DNA of 64,000 nucleotides from Enoplolaimus lenunculus (taxonomy: Eukaryota > Nematoda > Enoplea > Enoplida > Thoracostomopsidae). The stretch covers positions 248,001 to 312,000 of the forward strand of contig JASANG010003260.1 of NCBI GenBank assembly GCA_030248215.1, written 5' to 3'. Shown one piece after another: positions 21,849 through 33,800 of this stretch. The notes under the pieces were generated by a model. That model was given only the letters and a program-made list of their open reading frames with translations, had not been told where the DNA came from and did not search any database. Position numbers and translations under genes: made by a program. Numbering within the stretch: position 1 is the stretch's first letter; each line of letters starts with the position of its first letter.

Positions 21849-24084
21849 CGTACTTTCAACAATGTGGCGGCTGTCTATTTTTATGCCAAAAGATTAATTT
21901 CGAAAAATTATTTCCAAGCATGTCACAGAGCACGTGAGTAGATGACAATGAGGATTTACCCCCCTCTTCCTAACGGGGTTTGAGGGGTGATGAATGTGCG
22001 CGTGTATGTATATCATAACCCCCTCCGGAAAGGAAGGTTGGGTAAAACCATCATTGTTCATCTACTTCCATGTTTGTGATGATGTTAATAATTCACTTTT
22101 GGGTTATTTTAAAATCGAGAAACAGTTGGAAAATGTCGTAACAGATATTTCAAAAATAAATAGCAGTTTTAATGAAGTCTACGTGGAACTTTAAAATTTG
22201 TCTACATTTTCTCTCAACCCCGCTTGCAATGCTTCAATTGCTAGTATTAATTTGTAAAAAGTGGTGTAAATATAGTAACAACTTGAGATTGTTTTGACGT
22301 TGATATATACATTGTTTAAGATAAATTTATTGTTTTAAAATGAAAATTTTTTTAATGTTTTTTTTTCATTTATTTTTGATCTAGAACGATGGTCTAGAAA
22401 AGATGAAAAATTTAAAAAAGTTGCAACACACTGGTTGCGTTTCTGAAACTGTACTTTAAATACGACTTAGTACTTAATCATATATATGTTGCAGGGTGCA
22501 ACGCGGAACTGGATTATACCGGAATCCGAATCGGAATCGGAATTCGATTTGAATCGTATTCTGATCGGAATCGATTTACTTAAGTCACTGACTTAATTTG
22601 ATGTATTACAGGGTAACAGTTCATGCATATTAGCTTTGTCCTAATTTAAATCGTAGAGTCGTGATACATCCTTAATAAAATACAAAACTACGCCTTTCTG
22701 GTTGCGATCGTTCCATCTTTCTGGCATTTATTTACTGTTGCTCAAAAATACAAAGTATTTACGTAGTCGGTGACTTAAGTAATAAATTAGTATTAATAAA
22801 GATTTCGGAAACCCAGCCAATTTATAGTTTCTCTATTGTCATAATTTAAGATATACTTTTTAAGCAAAATACTGTAATTTACGCTCAGAAATTACTTAAA
22901 CTTGACGTGTTTTGTGCCCATAGGAAAACGGATAAAAGTTATTATGTATGGTTCAAAGATAGATCAAAAATTTTGTAAATTGTCATCTTTTATGACGTGA
23001 ATTGAATAAATATATATATACTAAATAACGGTGACATATTCAATACGTCAATCTAAAATGAAAAATAGACACAAATTGTGTGATACAATCGTGTTGTCCT
23101 TGTAATTTTTGTTTTTGTTTTGACTTATATTATTCTGGCTTCGTGCCTGAAAAATTGAAAATTAATATCGAATAATTTAGGTTGCATTTTTGTTTTGGCT
23201 AAAATTTTGAGTTATGGCCAAGAAAGCTGACATTTTGTGTATGAATGACGTACTACGTATCATCCGCGGGAGTATCCAGTGTGATAATATGATTTGCGGG
23301 AACGTATAATAAGTAAACCTTGATTGATAGCGAGCGCATGAAGCGGTAGATTTATGGAAATATTTTTTTTCGGTACGCATAAAACTGATATTTTACGCAC
23401 CGGTCAGTATTCAGTAACGTAATTGTTATTGGTTTAATTAGTTGTGCTACTCAGGGCCGGCTTAGGGCAGTCGGGACCCCACCCCAAACAGGTGCGCCGG
23501 GGGGCAGGGTCCCCTTCAACAATACGTTTCACAGCTCTGCCCCCAACAATACGTTTCACAGCTCTATAACTTCGTGGTCGGCACAATAATTTTTAGCTTA
23601 CCAAGATGGACGTCCAATGGTCGGTCTCCTAATTAGGGTTTGGTCAGGGGGGCGGCGCTTCCGCCGCCACTGCTACTAATGATTTGTAGCCAGTGAGAAG
23701 CACCAAGAACGTCATGTTATTTGACGGATTTAGCAATGTATACATAAATTTCTGCTCGCTCTGAGAGTCAAATTGTTTTATACTAAAACTACGAGTTTTT
23801 TCGGTTATCTCTTTCCCAACCGGCGTTTGCACAGAAATGGTTGTATTTTGAATGTTTTTTGCATATTTGAGCATCTCATGACCTCACTCCCATGATCTTT
23901 GCACGCGCAAATTTTAATTTATGAGGTCTTTTGATATATATATACATGCCGACGGCCCTTATTACATTAGAAATGTTTGTTTCTGATGCTATAAAAGCCA
24001 GGAGTATTTTAAAACCATTTCGTCGTGAGTATTTGGACATCGAAAACGGGAATCAGCTGCGCTCAATAAATGTAGATCTATTAG
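21849..24084. other. A/T-rich stretch upstream of the TDRD7-like exons
   Basis: The N-terminal exons of the TDRD7-like gene should lie in or beyond this stretch, but I could not place one. A GCAGGGTGCAACGCGGAAC fragment of the hAT-like family lies at 22,493. An open stretch at 23,948-24,080 (MFVSDAIKARSILKPF...) has possible splice signals, but its phase does not fit the next exon. A minus-strand frame at 23,644-23,874 is unrecognised. Confidence 0.4.
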
Positions 24085-24235
24085 GTGCAACCTAGTAGTT
24101 CGTCGCCCGACAACTTGTAATTCGAAATTTCATCGACTCGGCAATTTCGTGTAATAAATATCATTAGGCTTAGGCTTAGACTTAGGATTACGATTAGGAT
24201 TGTGCTGCTTAGCTTTATTCGTAGGCTTTAGGACA
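24085..24235. repeat. CTTAGG-core repeat, GTCGCC/GACAA family, copy 2
   Basis: GTTCGTCGCCCGACAACTTG is followed by TAATTCGAAATTTCATCGAC, a run of CTTAGG hexamers and GTAGGCTTTAGGACA. The word order matches 101-285. The right end merges into the satellite that follows. Confidence 0.55.
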
Positions 24236-24269
24236 TCTATATATGTTTTCTGTCAAGGCGTGGCATTTG

Positions 24270-24869
24270 TGTTTTGTACCGTAAAAATTGGGAAATTTGC
24301 CTCGATGATGTAGTGGCGACCAAGCACGGTTATCCAAACTTTCCGATGACGTCAATGTTGTACCGTAAAAAATTGGGAAATTTGCCTCGATGATGTAGTG
24401 GCGACCAAGCACGGTTATCCAAACTTTCCGATGACGTCAATGTTGTACCGTAAAAAATTGGGAAATTTGCCTCGATGATGTAGTGGCGACCAAGCACGGT
24501 TATCCAAACTTTCCGATGACGTCAATGTTGTACCGTAAAAAATTGGGAAATTTGCCTCGATGATGTAGTGGCGACCAAGCACGGTTATCCAAACTTTCCG
24601 ATGACGTCAATGTTGTACCGTAAAAAATTGGGAAATTTGCCTCGATGATGTAGTGGCGACCAAGCACGGTTATCCAAACTTTCCGATGACGTCAATGTTG
24701 TACTGTAAAAAATTGGGAAATTTGCCTCGATGATGTAGTGGCGACCAAGCACGGTTATCCAAACTTTCCGATGACGTCAATGTTGTACCGTAAAAAATTG
24801 GGAAATTTGCCTCGATGATGTAGTGGCGACCAAGTACGGTTATCCAAACTTTCCGATGACGTCAATGTT
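24270..24869. repeat. 85-bp satellite, about 7 copies, each with a TGACGTCA palindrome
   Basis: Units of 85 bp repeat with almost no differences. TGACGTCA occurs at 24,347, 24,432, 24,517, 24,602, 24,687, 24,772 and 24,857, exactly 85 bp apart. TGACGTCA is the full cAMP-response element palindrome bound by CREB/ATF factors. The array ends 17 bp before the acceptor-side exon start of the TDRD7-like gene at 24,887, so it forms part of that intron. Regulatory function is not shown. Confidence 0.95.
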
Positions 24870-24886
24870 TCGCTGTATTATTTTAG

Positions 24887-27800
24887 TGCTGATGCAAAGT
24901 TTGTGGAACCTCTCGACCTGGTGATACCTGTCGCTGACGTATACGCGAGTGATTCGAATAGTTCCGCTTTCGCCGACAAAACCGTGAATTCTGATCTTGT
25001 CCAGCGTGGATACGCAGTGCGACCCGGATGTTGCCAACAAAAAGGTAAAAAATATAATTTAAAAAACAATATTAAATGTTTGTTTTTCATTGAAAATGAA
25101 AAAATTTGAAAAACATTAAATTCTTTGATTTTTTGACTAGTCGGCCAATGTATAGAACAGGGTCGGATCGTTTTCCGGAGTGGCTATAATAGAGTCAGTT
25201 TAAGATTTAGACTAATTTTTTTTGCTTAGGCTTAGGCTTAGGTTTAGGTTTAGGAATAGGTTTAGGAATAGGCTCATCCATAGGCTTAGGCTTCGGCTTA
25301 GGCGTAGGTATAGGCTTATGATTAAAAGCATGCTTATGCTACTGTTCCGGCCCTGTTCTATACATGGGCCGATTAGTCTATCACTTGTTGATTGATTTGG
25401 AAAAAGACGCAAGTATGAAAGTGTTATATGAACTCAGATGTCGTGTACTGTGGTATTCGAATTTAGTTGTGGAACGATTCAACTATTTTAAATAAAATTT
25501 GTAATTGTAAAAACACTTGAAAGTATGGTGTATTTGAAAACTTTAAATTTTTCAGGGGGTAATTGTTTGAAAGCTGTGATGCAGAGATGGAAGTGCGGCG
25601 CCGGGTCGCCATGTGTCTGTGTGTGTTTGAGCTGGACGGATCTGTTATTTCAGGCGACAGCCACTCACTCGCATATGGGGCAAAATTTAAAAAAATGAAT
25701 TTCCGTTCGGTTTGAACATTTTTTTACGTCAAAAGTAAAATAATAAATGTTAAAATTCAAACATGTGACGATTTTGAGCAAATAATCAGCTGGATGGTGA
25801 TAGTAGAAAAGACACAGGTTTTGTATGGATGAATCTTTGAGATCTTGGCATGAGTTGCAATACAAAATTGCGTTTAGAAAAATATAATATAAATTTGTCC
25901 GAAAAAGTGAGGAAATAATAAGTTATTTTTTGTTTGTTTTCAGACACAAATTCTCAGGAACGCTCTACAACCTTAGTGCCGCCAACGTCAACATCGGCTG
26001 TCAAAATGCAACACAGCCCACGGACATTGGTTCCAGGTTGGTTTTTATATTAATAAAATCAGCGAATTATTTTTAGAAAATTTGCAATTTTGTTGCAAAT
26101 ATTTAAATTATTAATTTATACTTTTACTACTTTGAAGTATTTTATTTTTGAATGCGTATAGCACTTAGCACGGTTGCTACCGGAATGAAATTTAGTCAGA
26201 ATCGGAATTCGAGTCGGAATTCAATTTTTTTGTTTGGCTGAACAGGAATCGGAATTGCAACCGGAGTTGCAATTTTAGTTTTGATATATACTCATTTTAT
26301 TTTTTGCGAAATAATTTCGAAAACATTAACTTTTTTGTTTGTAGCAAACACAAGTGTAGTTTAAACTGGTTTGATGCTTCGGGTGGAAGAATTAAACTGG
26401 TTTAATTCTTCCAGACGAAGAAATAAACCGTGACAGGGGGTCTAAGTCTGGGTGCTACCCCCTACTTGTATCCGGCAGTGTGTCTTTTTTTATTTTCCGG
26501 TTCCAGCATTGTTACTATCGAGTCCATCATAATTTTATTACTGATTGGGCTAATAATCTGGTTTATGTAACGTACTTTTCAGCATTTATGCCTGCTCCAG
26601 CTCCTGAACAGAGTCTTCAAGTCAAAATATTGTCCGTCAAATCACCGTGCGAATTTCATGTCGAACTTCTGCTTGGCTCCAGACATACGAGTAAGAGACT
26701 GTATTAATAAACGTTGATGTATTCATGCATTAGTTTGTTGTTGGTGCCCCTGTTGGCAGCACTGGCAGGAATGTATAAGTCAATCGTTTCTGGCCCACAG
26801 CCAACTCAAGCCGTTTGGGGTGTAGGACAATTTTAAGAGAGGCATGCGGTTGATATAATCAAGAGTGGATGATGCACTCTTCAACAAGAGCATGCAACTG
26901 GATACATTCTGTGTAGAATAAAACTGTACCCGGACTGGCGTTGCGTTTTTGCCTTACCCCCATTTATTTAGAGGGCGATGTAACCAGTGCGAATCTTGAC
27001 ACTTTATGTATACGGCGTGAAACATGATCCAATTATAGTTTAATTTTGGGGTGTGATAGCGACCCCCCCCCCCTCTAAACAAGGAGGGGGTCGGCCAAAA
27101 ACGCAACGCCCGGTGGAACATTTTGTACCATGCGGGATGAACCCCTGCCGGTCTCTTTCAAAAATTGTTATGGTCCCCCAATTTGTACATCGGGTTTGCA
27201 TCGTACATTAGAGTCACAGTCATAGAACGCTCCAAGTTCGATTGTTTGGAAACCACTCACGAACTGAAATGCTAAAGAATGCGAGTATTTTTATAAGTCG
27301 AATGCACATTTACGACCCACGAATACTTTTCAAAATGTTACCTACCTGTTGTACGCAAGTTTTTATACAATTTATGCGGGGGGGGGGGGCTAAAATTATA
27401 TCTTAGACATTGAAGTCGAGCGTGTGAACCCGTAAGGCGAGCCGGAATTGACCGGCCCTATGGGACTGGCCGTTTCATATGTGGCAAAAATGGGAGCAAA
27501 AATCGGAAGACAAAATTACACTGTCGGTGTTGAAAACAGTTTTTAGCTGGAAAGTAAGCTGAAAGTGTCTTCGGCAGCCAAAATAACCAAAAGTTTTATT
27601 GTTCGTTGAATTTTTCTGATCGACCGCTTGCTAAATTGAGTTTAAAATTGTACTGCATAAACGTAAATGTCCCAAAAATTGATTAATTATATTAAAATTT
27701 TCGAAATCAACATAAAAATCGCTAAATGCTGTTAGTTTTTTTTTTCATTATATAACTGCTATTTTTGTGGCACTAAATGCCTTCTTCGTCCAGTTCTGTT

Positions 27801-30800
27801 ATGTCTTGTCAAAATTTTATTCCCATAAATACTATTATTTATATAACTTTGAATTTGTTTTATTTAATTTTTTTATTGTTTGTTTTTATTTTGTTTTGTT
27901 TTGTTTTAGGTTGTTTAGACACGGCTGAAAATGAAACGGTGAGCATTGAAATGCTGCACGAGAAAGAAAATTTTAATCGGATGCTGTTGTAAGTTAACGC
28001 TTATCAAGCAGTTGTCGATAACATTTGAAAAGTTAAGGTTACCTGCTCATCCAAACCTTGCAGAACTTTTACTGCATAAACGTGGTTTTCAGTGCGTTAT
28101 ATCAAGCGTGAATAATGGTTTCAACAAGAGTATGCAACAGGCTACATTCTGAGTACAAAAGAATGTACCCAGCGCGCGTTGCGTTTTTGGCCTACAACCC
28201 TTATTTAAAGGGGGTCAAGTTTGAGGATTTTCTCAATTTTACACGTTGAAATATAGCAGTTGTAAAACTAACTGTGTTTTCATAATTTTAAAAGCATGCG
28301 CATTCTACGTTTCAAACGTCAACTACCCCTCCAAATGAGGGAGGTCGGCCAGAAATGCGACGCCCGGTGGTACATTTTGTACCGCACAAATTTCGGTAGT
28401 TGCACACTCTTGTTCGAGTGATCATCTATTCTTTATTTATAGTCACTGAGTTGTTCATTTCTTGTGAATATTCAATTTGGTTTCAACGCTATTTTTATAC
28501 TTGGCAAATAGAAGTGAATTTTTACCATACGGGTTGCCTTTGTACTCGTAGCCAGAAATGTACCTGGGACTGTGGGGTGGCGCGGAATTGACCACCCCGG
28601 AATAGTTTTCGCCATGGCAAGAATCAGCAGATGAATTGCTCGCAGTTTTGAAATTTTTAGCTCTAAAATTGAAACTTTTTCGACAGACTGATTGGTTGAA
28701 ATTGTGTTTATTACACCTATCGCTGGTTTGCGATATAGATCTTTAGGTCTTGTATCATTCTTAAGTCCTTAGTCAATGGCTGAGTTTCTGAAACCCTACT
28801 GAAATCACGACTTAATAGTTCAGTATGTGCTAAGTCATTACTTGACTATTTTGTCGTTTTTGTAAGCATACTTACGGTATGTAAATACTTAACTCGCTCG
28901 CTAAATTTTGTATATAACACATTTACAGTACTGTACAGGCATATTGATATTAACCTTTGGTCTGAGACTGAAATTGTAGACTCATAAAAAGGTTTCGTTT
29001 TTTCTTTATGACAGTGGCTCAAATTTGATGGTTATTTCTGCTTTGTCACCCCACTGACGATAAGTGCGACAGCAGTTTGAGATATCGGTCTCAGGCCGGT
29101 TGCCAGTTTAATATAATAGGAAAAAAAACAAAAAATTCCGCTTAGAGTCGCCAGCCAAAAAATCGTAGGGGAACGCATGACCTGATGTTATATATTTTTG
29201 TAGTTTCGCACATGATCGTGCAATCGAGTTTACTTGATAAATTTTCATAAAGGGGGGTCCCGTACCTGTTTAAAATTTGAAAATTTTTTGGAAGGATTTT
29301 GCATTTTTTTCCAGACTCAGCTAAAACTTGTTCCATGTTACTGAGCCCGTCTGCGTTCCTTTCGGTTTTGCGGGGCAAACATGTCACGTTTTCACCTAAA
29401 ATAAGCACGGATTAATTAACACCGGCTAGAAAATGAACGCTCTCGTCATTGTGCGTTCACCAGTTTCATACATTCGCAAAAGGTTGATGTTGTAGCTTTG
29501 TTGTTGTTGTTTCAGTGAGTTTTACAACGACTCGGCACGCTCAAGTGTATCGGAAATGCCTGAAATTGACGATTTTGTGGTCGTACGTCACGATGACGAA
29601 TTTAGTCGTGGAAAAGTTGTTCAAATTTTGGATAAATATGCGAAGGTAAAAGTCAGTATTGGTTTGCTTGCGTAGTTGTGTGAAAATCGTGTTAATGATT
29701 AGCATAGTCGTGGGAAAATGCAAGGAAACTGGGTAATGATTAGCATAGCCGTGGGAAAATCCAGGGAAACTGGGTAATGATTAGCATAGTCGTGGGAATG
29801 TCCACGGAAACGTAACACTGATTAGCAATAGTCGTGAGAAAATCCAAGGAAACTTGTCACTGATTAGCAATAGTCGTGAGAAAATCCAAGGAAACTTGTC
29901 ACTGATTAGCATTAGTCGTGAGAAAATCCAAGGAAACTTGTCACTGATTAGCAATAGCCGTGAGAAAATCAAAGCATTAGCATTGTGAGAAAATTCATGA
30001 AAACTTTATACTGATTGAAAAGTTGTTTTGTCATACTATAATATGCTTGATTTGTGGCCCATAGCAAACCCAAAATATTAGAAGGATGCTATGGGAAACG
30101 AAAATTGTTTGTGCTGTATATATGCGAACATTTTGCGTAAATTACCAGTAAGACCAAAACAATTATGGGGGGGGGGGGGCAAAATTTTAAGAGGTAAGCT
30201 GACTAAAAAAAGCAATATAATATTCTGATTGCCACTGACTCACCGAGAAGTAATAGTGGTTTTAGGTCGCGTGTGTGTTTGTATATATAAGTGTGTGTTT
30301 GTATATATGTGTGTGTTTGTATGTAGTATTTTATATATATTTTAGGTATTTCTTGTCGACATTGGAGTGTACGTTAAATGCGATCAAACGGATATTTATC
30401 GGTTGGAACGCGAGTTTATACAATTCCCATGTCAATCATTTGTGTGCACTCTTGCAGGAGTTAAAGAACGACCCCAGCTCACTCGAGAACAAAAGCTTGA
30501 GTTAGTTTAATAAAAGAGTGAATGACGCAGAGATGGACATGGGTTACGATACGTCACCAATGATGACCCACCCTGAGCCACCGGGCAGCGGACGCATGAC
30601 CGATGCGACTCAGTTGGTGTAGGTTACGTTGCGTTAGTAATAGCAAGAGTGGATGATCACTCTTTATAACAAGAGTGTGCAACTGGGTACATTGTGTGTA
30701 TTAAAGAATGTACCCGGCACGCCTTGCGTTTTTGGTCTACCCCCCCTTGTTTAGGGGGTCTGTATGCAGTTTTATATCGTAGTAAAATTAGTAATTAAAC

Positions 30801-33800
30801 AATATAGTTGACCCCCCTTAAATGAAGGGGGGGGGTAGGTGTACTGAAGAATACGTTATTGTTAACTTCTTGCTTAAACCCTCCCCTGATTGAGGGTGGT
30901 CGAACAAAAATGCAACGCGTGCTGATACAGTTAGCACCATGCACAGCCCAAGCAGTTGTACACCCTTCTGCAAGGTGGACATCATCCACTCTTGGTAATA
31001 GTTATGAAATATGGGTCATGTGGGGTAATCGTTTCATCAATGGCATGCGCCGTGATCGTTTTAAATGGTCAAAATTTAGACCCACGACCCATGCAAAAAT
31101 GGACCCAGTTCCAACTGTGCGATGACGACAGTCTATAAGTATGCAACTGTAAACATTCGGTGTATGAAAGAATCAATGGCGGATCCATGGGGGGCCACCC
31201 CGGCCGTGGGCCCCCCCCAACAGCATCTCGACAAAAATTATATACTTAGCAATTTTGTGACAATAGTTCGGTGGTTTGTGTGTGGATCAAAAGTAAGTTT
31301 ATTGCCTGTGAAATTTTGCCCCCCCCCCATTTTGAGATCCTGGATCCGCCACTGGAAAGAATGTAACCAGTTCGCGTTGCGTTTTGACCCTGAAGTACAT
31401 CGTTAATGATAGGGAATCCGAAGAATTTGCAAAAATAATAGCTTTGGAAATACTCGAATATGAAACTTTATTTTTTACTGCGATATTTTTGGTTTTTAAA
31501 CAGCCTTCAGAGTGTTTTGAACAATAGTTACACAGACTTTCGATATATTGTTAAATGGACGTCAGCAACAAAAATGTTCTGGTACATATTATGGTACTGT
31601 ATTGACCCGAATAAGAGGGGGGTAATAACAGAGGGGTCCCCATTTTGAGTCCGAATCAATTGGAGTCCGCATACTAATAAGAGTCCGTAAGCGGATAGAG
31701 TCCCTAAACCCTAATTGGAGTCCATAAATGTGAATTAACCCTAATTTAGCACATAAATGACTCCATGACCAAATAATTTGAGTTCGAAAATTTAAAGGGT
31801 ACTTAAATTTTGAAAGTACATTCCTACGTATAACCTTGTTTTATCGCTCAAGCTATTGACACAAGACAAATAAACGTTTAATTGAACGGATAATTGCATT
31901 ACCGGATATATATCAGTAACGAAGGGCGGCGGAGCGTGGGTTAGAAATAAATAACAGTCCGTAACCGAATAACAAGGGGGGTACCCTCTGGAGAGGCCCA
32001 CTAAATATCAGTCCCCCTCTAATTCGGGTCACTACAGTACACGAGGTAAATTGCATACTCTTGTCTAGAGTCGCTGTCGATTCTTTGGTTTATTTCAGTT
32101 ATTGGTTATTTCAGTAGGCAGTAGAAAGGAAAAAGTAACTTTCGCAAGTTAGAAAGTCGTACGTAGTTTTAACCGGTTTTAGTTTTTGGTAGTCTAAGGA
32201 AATGTGAAATTACTGTTACAAATTCAACGGATTTTTTAGTTTAGATATCAAATACAGCGAATGGCGCGCTGACAAATAGGAATGGTGGCCAATGTAAAGA
32301 ACAGGGATGGAACAGTATTATAAGCATATTCCTAAGCCTAAGACTAAGTCTAAGCTTAAGCATAAGATTGAGCATATTCCTAAGCCTTTACGTAAGCCAA
32401 GGAAAAGAATTAGTCTAAAGCTGAAGCTTACTCTTTTCTAGTCCGACAGAAAACGTTCCGCCGCTGATTTTTACAGAGGCCGGAATGGCAAAGGGGCAAC
32501 GGGCCTTTGAATGGATTTTAAATGAATAGGTTTTCATTATACCACTATCAGTTCGCGGTTGAAACGTCACTGCGGATGTCCATTTTTGTTGCGGTTGCGA
32601 TGGCTTGTTTTATGTTTTGTATGTTTTTGTTGTTTTTATATTTTTTCGTTTTGTTTATTTTTTGTTTTAGATTTCGCCAACGTTTCATGAACAAAATCGT
32701 TGATGGATCGATTTATGACGCGTTCGTGGATTCCGTTAATACTGAAAGGTAAAAGTTACATTGTTTGGTAGAAATTGTTGGCTTTGTGCAATGTACTTTG
32801 TGATAAAAAGTACTAACGTTTTAATTTGTTTAAACGTAGACCTTGCTGGGGTTACGACCAACTTAAAACAGTGGCCCGGAGCAAGTCCGAATAAGTTAGA
32901 GGAGGCCAAACTATTTTAGACGGAGCAATGTGGCGATTTTGGTTAATTTACGTGCGATGCCATATATGTCATCTGTAAAGATAGCTTAATTTTGTCTTGC
33001 GAGCTTAACCCAGACAATTTTGGGACATTTTGGTGGAGGCAAGGCTTAAACTGATAGTAAAAATAATACAAGAAAATAGTGATCACAATAACGGAAACGC
33101 TTTTCGCCTATGCAATTTAGGTATTAAAGTAGTTTTGGCCCATGTTACTTTAAGGGGCGTCCAGGTTTCTTAAATGAGTAGGTTTAGATTCTAGATTACA
33201 TTTTTTTGCGTAGGCTTAGGCTTAGACTTAGGAATACGCTTAATCTACTGTTACGCCCCTTACAGCAACATTGCCAAAGTATTCGCCGGAATTTGTAACA
33301 TGTTAAAGAAAAAAATAGCGGATGAACTGATAATTTTTAAAATTTTGGCTGAATACGGATTTGCAAATAAGTGAACAAATTGGCGATTGTTCGTTTGAAC
33401 TTGAAGCTGCGAGTGAACAAGACGTAATAAGTTTCAGCTGCAAAAACTTACACGAGTGAAATGCATGGTGCAACCGGAGGTCAAAATGCCGGAGCCGAGG
33501 TCACACGAAATAAAGTAGTTTAAACAATGTTTAATTTGTTAATTTTGGCAAATATCTATAAAGCGTTGTGAAACACTTTGGTGTTAAGTATATTTTAAGA
33601 AATACCGTCAATTTGTTCTCAAAATTGTATAAATCAAAACTTAGGAACCGAGCGATACAATTTTTGTAAAATTATTAAAAATTTCACTACCGAAATTAGT
33701 GGAACCAGAGTGTCAAAAGTTCTACGTTGGCGGAAATTGATTTTCTGCCCGAGCCGAATGCAGACCTCCGGTTGTACCCTGGTGAACTAAATTTAATGAT

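Noticed and set aside
24270-24869. Regular repeats suggestive of a CRISPR array
   Set aside because: The 85-bp units are repeated whole, without unique spacers, and the DNA is eukaryotic.
25200-25320. Interstitial telomere at the expanded CTTAGG run
   Set aside because: The run is bounded by element ends with a 7/8 target duplication, so it is the core of a MITE rather than a chromosome-end remnant.
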